Positions 17,489 through 25,003 of a DNA stretch of 64,000 bases are shown here, in pieces (the stretch's first letter is position 1; each line of letters begins with the position of its first letter). The notes below the pieces were generated by a model. That model did not search any database. It was given only the letters and a program-made list of their open reading frames with translations, and was not told the origin of the DNA. A program made the translations under genes and the position numbers. The DNA is from Corynebacterium kalinowskii (GTDB lineage: Bacteria; Actinomycetota; Actinomycetes; Mycobacteriales; Mycobacteriaceae): positions 2,418,001 through 2,482,000 of the forward strand of contig NZ_CP046452.1 in assembly GCF_009734385.1 (NCBI RefSeq). The letters run 5' to 3'.

Positions 17489-18259
17489 ATGATTGAGCTT
17501 GAGATTACAGACGGCATCGCTGAAGTCGTATTGAATAACCCGAAAGCAATGAACTCGCTTTCAGAAGAAGCATTGACTCAGTTGTCAGATGCCTACACTG
17601 CGGCAGCTGCCGCCAACGTAAGAGCGCTCGTACTCCGCGGGGAAGGTCGAGGCTTTTGTGCAGGGCGTAACATCGCCGGCCTAGACCCCCGCGACGATGA
17701 TGCCCATGACTACCTTGCGCATAAAGTAACGCCGGTTTTGAAGCAGATGTCTGAGTTTCCGGCCCCCACTTTCGCAGCTGTTCAAGGCGCATGCTTGGGT
17801 GTGGGCCTGGGACTCGCGATCGCCACAGACATCGTCTACGTCGCCGAAGATGCCAAAATTGGCTCGCCATTTGCCAACCTAGGCGCCACCCTCGATTCCG
17901 GGGGTCATGCGCTCTTCGTCGAACGTCTCGGTGCCCACCGCGCAATGGACTTGATCGTGACCGGTGAACTGATGAATGGCGCGGAGGCCGTTCAGGCAGG
18001 CTTGTTCTCCCGCGCGGTGGCCGCTGACGAGCTGCTCGAATTCACCAGGTCGCGCGCCGTGCGAGCAGCATCGGGCGCCACTCTTGCCTTCATGAAGTCC
18101 CGCGAGTTGGTGCATCAGATCCGCGACCAACGAGTTGGACTGTGGGACTCCCTCGAGGCCGAAAACGTGGCTCAAGGTCAATTGTGCAGCTCCGCTGACT
18201 ACTTGGAGGGCTTTGCTGCCTTCCAGGAGAAGCGTCAACCGAACTTCAAGGGGGAATAG
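17489..18259 (+). CDS. paaG: ring 1,2-epoxyphenylacetyl-CoA isomerase (crotonase family)
   Basis: Converts the ring epoxide to the seven-membered oxepin-CoA. The 256-residue crotonase-fold protein has oxyanion-hole segments VLRGEGRGFCAGRNIAGLD (about residues 47-65) and VQGACLGVGLGLAIATDIVY, and the PaaG-like GATLDSGGHALFVERLG loop with the acidic residue (Asp) expected for isomerases. Assignment as PaaG rather than PaaB-type hydratase follows from that loop and from being the first crotonase after paaE; a second crotonase, PaaF, follows. Ribosome-binding site AAGGAG is eleven bases before the ATG. Confidence 0.85.
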   Translation: MIELEITDGIAEVVLNNPKAMNSLSEEALTQLSDAYTAAAAANVRALVLRGEGRGFCAGRNIAGLDPRDDDAHDYLAHKVTPVLKQMSEFPAPTFAAVQGACLGVGLGLAIATDIVYVAEDAKIGSPFANLGATLDSGGHALFVERLGAHRAMDLIVTGELMNGAEAVQAGLFSRAVAADELLEFTRSRAVRAASGATLAFMKSRELVHQIRDQRVGLWDSLEAENVAQGQLCSSADYLEGFAAFQEKRQPNFKGE

Positions 18260-18261
18260 TC

Positions 18262-19458
18262 ATGACCGCTTACCTTGTTTCTGGAACCCGTACTCCCGTA
18301 GGCCGCTATGGTGGTGCGCTCTCTAGCGTTCGCCCTGACGATATGGCTGCCCTTGTGGTGAAGAAGGTGGTCGAGGATGCCGGTCTCCCGCCCGAAGCTA
18401 TTGATGAAGTGATCATGGGTAATGCCAACGGCGCTGGCGAGGAGAACCGGAACGTTGCCCGCATGGCGTGGCTGCTAGCAGGTTTCCCGGATACCGTCCC
18501 TGGCATTACCGTGAACCGTTTGTGCGCATCTGGCATGTCAGCTATTGCGCTGGCCACTGCCATGGTGGAATCAGGCCAGGCCGATGTAGTGGTCGCTGGC
18601 GGTGTTGAATCCATGTCCCGCGCGCCATGGGTGATGGAAAAGCCGGATAAAGCCTTTGCTAAGCCGGGAGAAACTTTTGATACCTCCATCGGTTGGCGCT
18701 TTGTCAACCCAGTGTTCGCTGCACAAGAGAAGATGACCTACTCCATGCCAGAGACGGCTGAGGAAGTCGCCCGCAGGTGCAACATTTCCCGTGAAGACGC
18801 GGACGCTTTCGCTGCCGAGTCTCAGTCTCGTGCAAGCGCTGCTATTGAGGCTGGCAAGTTCGAAGCCGAAATCACCCCGGTTCCAGTTAAAGACCGCAAG
18901 GGCAACGTCTCCGAGGTCACTGTCGATGAAGGTCCCCGTCCGGGCACTACCACCGAGGTGTTGGCGCAGCTCCGTCCAGTTGTTTCCGGTGGCAATGTGG
19001 TCACCGCTGGCAACTCGAGCTCGCTTAACGACGGTGCTTCTGCCATTCTTGTTGTCTCCGAAGCAGCAGTTTCCCGCTATGGGCTAAAGACGCGGGCTAA
19101 AGTTGTCGCCAATGCGGCGGTCGGTCTGGAGCCCGCTGTAATGGGCCTCGGGCCGATCCCAGCAACCCGGGCTGTGCTCGAACGCGCTGGCTGGGCAGTC
19201 CAAGATGTAGATGCCTTCGAAATCAATGAAGCCTTTGCCACCCAATCCTTAGCGACCATACGTGAGCTCGATTTGGACCCCGCTCGCGTGAACGCCTGGG
19301 GCGGTGCCATCGCGCTGGGACATCCGCTGGGTTCCTCTGGCTCCCGCATCACCCTGACGCTGTTGTCCCGGCTCGAGGATTCGGGTGCTCAGCGCGGCGT
19401 GGCGACCATGTGCGTTGGTGTTGGCCAAGGTACAGCTATCGCGATTGAGAGGGCATAG
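18262..19458 (+). CDS. paaJ: 3-oxoadipyl-CoA/3-oxo-5,6-dehydrosuberyl-CoA thiolase
   Basis: Catalyses the two thiolytic cleavages of the pathway. The 398-residue protein shows all thiolase signatures: the acyl-enzyme Cys88 in VNRLCASGMSAI, the NEAFATQS motif, GGAIALGHPLGSSGSR with the catalytic His, and CVGVGQG with the second Cys near the C-terminus. Starts two bases after the paaG stop with a GGGGGAA site inside that gene. Substrate assignment rests on the operon. Confidence 0.92.
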   Translation: MTAYLVSGTRTPVGRYGGALSSVRPDDMAALVVKKVVEDAGLPPEAIDEVIMGNANGAGEENRNVARMAWLLAGFPDTVPGITVNRLCASGMSAIALATAMVESGQADVVVAGGVESMSRAPWVMEKPDKAFAKPGETFDTSIGWRFVNPVFAAQEKMTYSMPETAEEVARRCNISREDADAFAAESQSRASAAIEAGKFEAEITPVPVKDRKGNVSEVTVDEGPRPGTTTEVLAQLRPVVSGGNVVTAGNSSSLNDGASAILVVSEAAVSRYGLKTRAKVVANAAVGLEPAVMGLGPIPATRAVLERAGWAVQDVDAFEINEAFATQSLATIRELDLDPARVNAWGGAIALGHPLGSSGSRITLTLLSRLEDSGAQRGVATMCVGVGQGTAIAIERA

Positions 19459-20187
19459 ATGTCTGCTTTGACCATTGAATATCAGTCCGAACGAGTCATC
19501 GCGGCGATGACTCGGCCCGAGGTCCGCAACGCCATCGACGAAGAAATGGTGAACGAGTTTCACGCCCTATGCGGCGAGTTAGAGCGTGAACCACGCATCC
19601 TCATCATCACCGGTTCGGAGGGCATTTTCGCATCCGGCGCTGACATCGGACAGCTGCGTGAACGACGTCGCGACGATGCCTTGCGCGGAGTAAACTCCAC
19701 CATTTTCCGCAGGTTAGCGCAACTACCGATGCCGGTAATTGCAGCCATTGACGGGTACGCGCTCGGCGGCGGAGCGGAACTTGCTCTTGCCGCTGATTTC
19801 CGCGTGGGCACCCCACGCATCAAAGTTGGTCAGCCCGAAACAGGCCTCGGCATCATGGCAGCAGCCGGCGCACTCTGGCGTCTGAAAGAAGTTGTGGGCG
19901 AGCCGATGGCGAAAGAGATCCTCTTCACCGGCCGCATTCTCACCGCAGACGAGGCTCTCGCCTGCGGTTTCGTCAGCTCCCTCGATGAAGACCCAGTGGC
20001 TGCAGCTCATGCCTTGGCCGATCGCATTGCCAAGCAGGATCCCCTTGCTGTACGGCTGTCCAAGCAGGTATTCGCCATGCCGACGTCCGCACATCCATAT
20101 GTAGACAACATCGCCCAAGCCATTTGCTTTGAATCCGACGCAAAGTTCGACCGGATGCAGGCATTCTTAGATAGGAAGAAGAAATGA
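19459..20187 (+). CDS. paaF: 2,3-dehydroadipyl-CoA hydratase (enoyl-CoA hydratase)
   Basis: A 242-residue crotonase that hydrates 2,3-dehydroadipyl-CoA. Oxyanion-hole elements are IITGSEGIFASGADIGQLRE (about residues 49-68) and DGYALGGGAELALAADFRVG; the KVGQPETGLGIMAAAG segment supplies the Glu expected for hydratases, in contrast to the Asp-type loop of PaaG. The ATG directly follows the paaJ stop, and its own stop overlaps the paaH start by four bases. Confidence 0.87.
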   Translation: MSALTIEYQSERVIAAMTRPEVRNAIDEEMVNEFHALCGELEREPRILIITGSEGIFASGADIGQLRERRRDDALRGVNSTIFRRLAQLPMPVIAAIDGYALGGGAELALAADFRVGTPRIKVGQPETGLGIMAAAGALWRLKEVVGEPMAKEILFTGRILTADEALACGFVSSLDEDPVAAAHALADRIAKQDPLAVRLSKQVFAMPTSAHPYVDNIAQAICFESDAKFDRMQAFLDRKKK

Positions 20188-21017
20188 CTCTTTCACGTGT
20201 AGGTGTTCTCGGTGGTGGCCGCATGGGAGCTGGCATCGCCCACGCTTTCCTCATGGCTGGCGCATCCGTCGTCGTGGTTGATATCAACCCGGATCCGGCA
20301 CTCGAGCGGATCACCCGTGACGTAGAAAAGTCCATTGAGCGCGGTGCTACTGGCGCGGCTGCTGACTATCTTTCGCGACTGTCCTGCGTAACCTCGGCTT
20401 CTGCTTTCGAAGGCTGCGAACTCGTGGTCGAGGCAATCCCGGAGAACTTTGACATGAAAGTCTCCGCGTTCAAGGACATTGCGGAAGCTGCCCCTCATGC
20501 CGTGATCGCCTCCAACACTTCCTCTCTATCCATCTCCGATCTGGCGGTGACAACGCCACATCCGGAAAATGTCATCGGACTGCACTTCTTCAACCCGGTC
20601 CCCGCTTCGAAGCTGGTAGAGATCGTGGTAGCAGAAACAACGGCGCCGGCTCTGGTCGATAAGGCTCGTGGTTGGGTCTCCGACCTCGGCAAAACCCCAA
20701 TTGTGGTGAAGGACTCCCCTGGCTTCGCCTCATCCCGTCTCGGCGTGGTCATTGCCTTGGAAGCGATCCGCATGGTGGAAGAAGGCGTGGCCTCAGCAGA
20801 GGACATCGATAATGCCATGGTGCTGGGCTATAAGTTCCCGGTCGGACCCCTTGCCCTCACCGACATCGTCGGATTGGATGTCCGCTTAGGTATCTCCGAG
20901 TATCTCGCTTCCACCTTGGGAGAACGCTTCGAGCCACCAGCGCTCATGCGGGAAATGGTTGCTCGCGGTGAACTAGGCCGGAAGAGTGGCAAGGGTTTCT
21001 ACGAGTACTCAGATTAG
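20184..21017 (+). CDS. paaH: 3-hydroxyadipyl-CoA dehydrogenase
   Basis: NAD-dependent oxidation of 3-hydroxyadipyl-CoA. The 277-residue enzyme has the Rossmann motif GVLGGGRMGAGIAHAF at residues 8-23, the catalytic His in VIGLHFFNPVPASKLVEIV, and a single C-terminal helical domain (LGYKFPVGPLALTDIVGLD). It is the short, single-domain form; the E. coli PaaH is about 475 residues with a duplicated C-terminal region. Last gene of the operon; the minus-strand frame beyond it overlaps by four bases. Confidence 0.92.
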   Translation: MTLSRVGVLGGGRMGAGIAHAFLMAGASVVVVDINPDPALERITRDVEKSIERGATGAAADYLSRLSCVTSASAFEGCELVVEAIPENFDMKVSAFKDIAEAAPHAVIASNTSSLSISDLAVTTPHPENVIGLHFFNPVPASKLVEIVVAETTAPALVDKARGWVSDLGKTPIVVKDSPGFASSRLGVVIALEAIRMVEEGVASAEDIDNAMVLGYKFPVGPLALTDIVGLDVRLGISEYLASTLGERFEPPALMREMVARGELGRKSGKGFYEYSD

Positions 21018-21292
21018 AACATGATCATGCAGTGACCCGCCTTTGAATTCCAGTCTCGATAGTCGGAATGCTCGGGCGGGTCGCTTCTTTGTGCGGGGTT
21101 CCGGAGCCACATGCCAGTGCCAATTCTGCACAGCGCAGAAAGTACGCCACTCAGCAGAATCACTACAATCAGAATGCCAGTCGAAATTAACGTAATAGCG
21201 TTTTCGATCGAATTCTCACTCTCAAGCAGCATTAACGAAACTCTCAGACCGAGCGATCCGAGTATGTAGCCAAATGCTGCCAGAGATTCCAA
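21014..21292 (-). CDS. small hypothetical membrane protein (uncertain)
   Basis: A 92-codon frame from a TTG start, with a hydrophobic segment about residues 35-57 (ITLISTGILIVVILLSGVLS) and a polar tail. The ribosome-binding site is weak and the family unknown. It overlaps the paaH stop by four bases. The sequence between it and the thioesterase stop (21293-21534) is rather AT-rich for this window and I see no gene in it. It may be a real small protein or chance. Confidence 0.33.
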   Translation of the reverse strand: MESLAAFGYILGSLGLRVSLMLLESENSIENAITLISTGILIVVILLSGVLSALCRIGTGMWLRNPAQRSDPPEHSDYRDWNSKAGHCMIMF

Positions 21293-21534
21293 GAAGCTAA
21301 AGCCACTCTTTGGCCGGACCTGGCCTAACCTTGCCTGCTACCCTGCAGCAAAGCATCTCAGAACACTTGTTGAACATCGCTATAAACTGCTCAAAATCCA
21401 CAAACGAGGCAACGTGCGGACATTCAACAAAGACGACAAAAGGGCAAAATTCCGCCTCAGTTCAGTCAAGTGATTCAAGATTGAACTTCAAGAATCGAAT
21501 GTCCAAACTTCGGCTCCTTACCCGTGAGCTGACG

Positions 21535-21987
21535 CTAAACCCGATCCACGATGGCGGCCTCCCGCGCTGCCTCCAGTGCCGCCGACAAATCCCCCAAAGG
21601 TTCAACGATGGCATTAGTGATGCGCACGGTGCAGAGCCGCTCTCCCGACTCCTCAGCGCTAATAACTACCTCATGCGAGGTCAAAGTTCGCCCCAGCTTG
21701 ATCGGGGTCGCAACCGCTCGGACGAATCCAGAGCGCGCGCCCCGGTGGTGAGTAGCATTAATGTCCACACCAACGCACGCCTTACCCAAGGTGGAGGCAT
21801 ATTTGAGGGCAGCCCAGGAGCCGGCCATTTCCCCGAGGCAGGCCATCGCTCCCCCATGCAATGCACCCAGCGATTGACGATTGCGCTCGACAGGCATACG
21901 CACCTCAACCCGCTCGACCGACTCGGACACAACCTCAACCCCCATGCGAATGTCCAGCTCGCCGAGCGAAATGCTGATCGGTTCCAT
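21535..21987 (-). CDS. hotdog-fold acyl-CoA thioesterase in the paa island
   Basis: A 150-residue PaaI/DUF4442-like thioesterase with the hotdog signature SLGALHGGAMACLGEMAGSW (about residues 38-57) and GVDINATHHRGARSGFVRA. The start at 21987 is set by an excellent GGAGGAGAAA ribosome-binding site; the longer open frame upstream runs into paaZ. It is transcribed divergently from paaZ and shares the palindrome at 22032-22051, so it is probably a PaaR target. It differs clearly from PaaI at 13165. A likely job is clearing dead-end CoA esters such as those formed when ring opening stalls. Confidence 0.8.
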   Translation of the reverse strand: MEPISISLGELDIRMGVEVVSESVERVEVRMPVERNRQSLGALHGGAMACLGEMAGSWAALKYASTLGKACVGVDINATHHRGARSGFVRAVATPIKLGRTLTSHEVVISAEESGERLCTVRITNAIVEPLGDLSAALEAAREAAIVDRV

Positions 21988-22031
21988 AATTTCTCCTCCA
22001 AATTTGTGATCTGCGTTATACTCTACTTCAA

Positions 22032-22051
22032 TACCGACCGAACGTTCAGTA
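22032..22051. promoter_or_regulatory. PaaR operator candidate 4 (thioesterase/paaZ divergent promoter)
   Basis: TACCGACCGAACGTTCAGTA matches site 3 at 18 of 20 positions. It lies 44 bases from the thioesterase start and 14 bases before the paaZ ATG, directly ahead of the paaZ ribosome-binding site. Confidence 0.85.
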
Positions 22052-22065
22052 AACGGAGGAGAAAC

Positions 22066-24063
22066 ATGATCGTCCCTAGCTACTTGTCCGGCCACTGGGT
22101 TACCCCAGAAAACCCGAGCAAACTCACCGACGTCCAAGACGCCCGCACCGGCGAAGTCATCCATCAGGTCTCCACCGACGGTTTGGATATCGCCTCAGCC
22201 ATCGACTATGCCCGCGAGACCGGCCAGAAAAACCTAGGCGAACTCACTATTCACGAGCGCGCACTCAAGCTCAAGGAGTTGGCGCTGTACCTCGGCGAGC
22301 ACAAGGAAGAGCTGTACCGAATTTCCGACGCCACCGGCGCAACACAGCGTGACCACTACATCGACATTGACGGCGGCATCGGCACACTGTTCACCTTCTC
22401 GTCCAAGGGCCGTCGCGAACTGCCTAATTCCCACGTCATTGAGGACGGACCTTGGGAGCCATTGTCTAAGGACGGCTCCTTTATCGGAACACACATTTAC
22501 ACCCGTATCCCGGGTGTCGCCGTGCAGATTAACGCTTTCAACTTCCCGGTCTGGGGCATGCTCGAGAAGTTTGCCCCTGCATTCATCGCCGGCGTACCGA
22601 CCCTGGTCAAGCCAGCAACCCCTACCGGTTATGTAGCCGAAGCCTGCGTGCGCCTCATGGTTGACTCCGGCATCCTCCCCGAAGGCTCGATCCAACTGAT
22701 CTCCGGATCCGCCCGCACGTTGTTGGACCACCTGGACTACCGCGACCACGTCGCATTCACCGGCTCCGCCGCGACCGCCGCTACCCTGAAGAGCCACCAG
22801 AATGTTATCGAAGGTGGCGTGCGATTCACTTCCGAGGCCGACTCCCTCAACGCTGCAATCCTGGCTTCCGATGTCACCCCTGAGGATCCAGAGTTCGATG
22901 CCTACATCAAGGTCCTCTTCACGGAGATGACCGCAAAGGCAGGCCAGAAGTGCACCGCGGTCCGCCGCGCCATCGTCCCAGCCGAGCTTGTCGACGCCGT
23001 CGCCGACGCACTCGAAGCAAAGGTAAAAGACAAGGTCAAGCTAGGCGAAACCATGGGCCCATTGGCTTCCTTTGACCAACAAGAGGACGTGTCTGCGGCC
23101 GTCGCCAAGCTTGAGGCAGCTGGCGGAAACAAGCGCACGATCGGCGACGTTCCTGAGCAGGGTGCTTACGTCGCTCCGACGATCCTTACCTGGGACAAAG
23201 ACGCTGACGAGGTCCACAACATCGAGGCCTTCGGACCCGTTGTCTCCATCCTTGGCTACCGCGATGACCAGGATGCGATCGAACTTGCCCAGCGTGGCAA
23301 GGGTTCCCTCGTAGCTACGGTCTGCACCCGGACGCTTGCAAGCGAATACGCCCAAGGTATCGCAGCCCACCACGGCCGCCTCCACTTCCTCGACCGCGAC
23401 GACGCCAAGACAACCACCGGCCACGGCTCCCCTCTGCCGATGCTGATCCACGGTGGCCCAGGTCGCGCCGGCGGTGGCGAAGAGCTGGGCGGCATCCGCG
23501 GTGTCAAGCACTACATGCAGCGCACGGCTATTCAGGGCACCCCGAACCACGTCACTGCGGTGACCGGCGAGTGGCATCGTGGCGCCGATATTCAGCGGGC
23601 TACTCGCAAAGAAGGCGATCACCCATTCCGCAAGCCGTTGTCAGAATTGAAGCTGGGCGACCAGTTCGCTTCCGAACTGCGCAAGGTCACTCTGGAAGAC
23701 ATCCTCGAGTTTGCCGAGAAGACGGGTGACACCTTCTACGCCCACACCGACGAGGAAGCCGCGATGGCGAACCCGTTCTTCCCTCGTCGCGTGGCTCACG
23801 GCTACCTCCTCGTCTCTTGGGCGGCCGGACTGTTCGTCTCCCCAGAGCCTGGCCCAGTGTTGGCTAACTACGGTCTGGAAAACCTGCGTTTCATCACCCC
23901 GGTCACCTACGACGATTCCATCCGCGTCGAGCTCACCGCGAAGCGCATCACCCCACGCGTCACCGACGAGTACGGCGAGGTCGCCTGGGACACAGTGCTG
24001 TACAACCAGAACGATGAGATCGTCGCTACGTACGATGTTCTGACTCTGGTCGAGAAGAAGTAG
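22066..24063 (+). CDS. paaZ: oxepin-CoA hydrolase / 3-oxo-5,6-dehydrosuberyl-CoA semialdehyde dehydrogenase
   Basis: Bifunctional ring-opening enzyme of 665 residues. The N-terminal aldehyde dehydrogenase domain (about 1-515) has catalytic Cys296 in KAGQKCTAVRRA and Glu257 in FTSEADSLN. The C-terminal MaoC-like hydratase domain (about 530-665) carries GDTFYAHTDEEAAMANPFFP followed by RVAHGYLL, with the Asp and His expected for oxepin hydrolysis. The start at 22066 follows GGAGGAGAAAC; the frame is open for another 250 codons upstream, but that is antisense to the thioesterase. Its position, separated from the main operon and with its own operator, allows independent expression. Confidence 0.96.
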   Translation: MIVPSYLSGHWVTPENPSKLTDVQDARTGEVIHQVSTDGLDIASAIDYARETGQKNLGELTIHERALKLKELALYLGEHKEELYRISDATGATQRDHYIDIDGGIGTLFTFSSKGRRELPNSHVIEDGPWEPLSKDGSFIGTHIYTRIPGVAVQINAFNFPVWGMLEKFAPAFIAGVPTLVKPATPTGYVAEACVRLMVDSGILPEGSIQLISGSARTLLDHLDYRDHVAFTGSAATAATLKSHQNVIEGGVRFTSEADSLNAAILASDVTPEDPEFDAYIKVLFTEMTAKAGQKCTAVRRAIVPAELVDAVADALEAKVKDKVKLGETMGPLASFDQQEDVSAAVAKLEAAGGNKRTIGDVPEQGAYVAPTILTWDKDADEVHNIEAFGPVVSILGYRDDQDAIELAQRGKGSLVATVCTRTLASEYAQGIAAHHGRLHFLDRDDAKTTTGHGSPLPMLIHGGPGRAGGGEELGGIRGVKHYMQRTAIQGTPNHVTAVTGEWHRGADIQRATRKEGDHPFRKPLSELKLGDQFASELRKVTLEDILEFAEKTGDTFYAHTDEEAAMANPFFPRRVAHGYLLVSWAAGLFVSPEPGPVLANYGLENLRFITPVTYDDSIRVELTAKRITPRVTDEYGEVAWDTVLYNQNDEIVATYDVLTLVEKK

Positions 24064-24069
24064 GGGTTT

Positions 24070-24105
24070 GTGCTGCTTGCCGAAACCAGAGTTGGCAAGC
24101 AGCAC
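24070..24105 (+). terminator. perfect hairpin after paaZ
   Basis: GTGCTGCTTGCC and GGCAAGCAGCAC are perfect 12-base complements around a 12-base loop, starting six bases after the paaZ stop. There is no U-run, so it probably terminates in the non-canonical, U-tract-poor way common in actinobacteria, or stabilises the 3' end. Confidence 0.65.
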
Positions 24106-24232
24106 CTGGAAGCGGTCATTCAAGAATGTTGAAGAACTCAGTGCTTTGCCACTGATGCAAGAATCCTAGGGTTTAGGCAAACTCCCGCAGCAGTCCATTG
24201 TCACGCTCCGGGTAGGTCAGAAGAGTTCCTCG

Positions 24233-24256
24233 ATTCGTCGAAAAAATTTGACGAAT
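24233..24256. promoter_or_regulatory. inverted repeat upstream of the DUF4230 gene
   Basis: ATTCGTC and GACGAAT are perfect seven-base arms around an A/T-rich ten-base centre, about 85 bases before the GTG start at 24341. The spacing would suit a dimeric regulator; no known consensus is recognised. The rest of the gap 24106-24340 shows nothing further. Confidence 0.35.
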
Positions 24257-24340
24257 TTCAGGCTCTGCGCTGCACGAAGTTGAGACTATATTTAGATCAT
24301 CAATTTCCTACCTGCAGCCCATCCCTGAAGGACTCAATCA

Positions 24341-24991
24341 GTGCACAAGTTCGCAAAGTCGATCATCGCCATCCTGCTCACTCTCACGCTCATCGTCGGG
24401 GCATTCGCGTGGTTTGCCACGGACTTAATTAGCAAGCCGTTCCAGGATGTCACCCTCGTCGAGAAGGGCGATACTAACATCGACATCACAGCAGGAATCG
24501 GCGCGCACTTTGAGGAGATCGCCGAGCTTTCGGTCGAGGAATACCAATTCACCAACGTCGGAAAGTACGACGAGCAGGGCATCAAGGTGCTCAAGGTTGG
24601 GGTTCCGCTGACCGGCAAGTCGTTCCTCGCCACCTATGACGGCGTGATCAAGGCAGGTGTCGACGACATGAGCACCATCCAGGTCGAGCAGCAGGATGAC
24701 GACCGGAAGATCGCTCTCTCGGTGCCAGAACCTGTGATTACCTCCGCGTATATCGACCCGGCCACGATCACGGTGTACGACCAGTCGATGAACCCGTTCA
24801 ACCAGTTCAAAATCGAGGATATGAGTCAATTCCTGGCCATGGAAACCAAAAATGCCGAGGAATTGGCGATCAAGAAGGGCATCCTGGACCGCGCCAAGAC
24901 CCGCACTGCCGAACTACTAACTACCCAGGTCAAGGCGGTGACTAACAACACCGACAAGGCAGACTACGAGGTCGTCATCAACTGGCGTTAG
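24341..24991 (+). CDS. DUF4230 domain-containing membrane-anchored protein
   Basis: A 216-residue protein with one N-terminal hydrophobic helix (about 8-28, AILLTLTLIVGAFAWFATDL) that anchors or exports it, then a DUF4230-like domain: VLKVGVPLTGKSFLATYDGVIKAGVDD (about 84-110) followed by ALSVPEPVITSAYIDPATI and a C-terminal helix with ELAIKKGILDRAKTRTAELL. DUF4230 proteins have unknown function. The GTG start has GAAGGA about ten bases upstream. Stands alone and converges on the aminoacyl-phosphatidylglycerol synthase gene. Confidence 0.78.
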   Translation: MHKFAKSIIAILLTLTLIVGAFAWFATDLISKPFQDVTLVEKGDTNIDITAGIGAHFEEIAELSVEEYQFTNVGKYDEQGIKVLKVGVPLTGKSFLATYDGVIKAGVDDMSTIQVEQQDDDRKIALSVPEPVITSAYIDPATITVYDQSMNPFNQFKIEDMSQFLAMETKNAEELAIKKGILDRAKTRTAELLTTQVKAVTNNTDKADYEVVINWR

Positions 24992-25003
24992 CTCTGACTA
25001 GGG

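Noticed and set aside
21310..22065. N-terminal extension of paaZ by about 250 codons
   Set aside because: This stretch is antisense to the thioesterase gene, crosses the operator, and the ATG at 22066 has a perfect ribosome-binding site.
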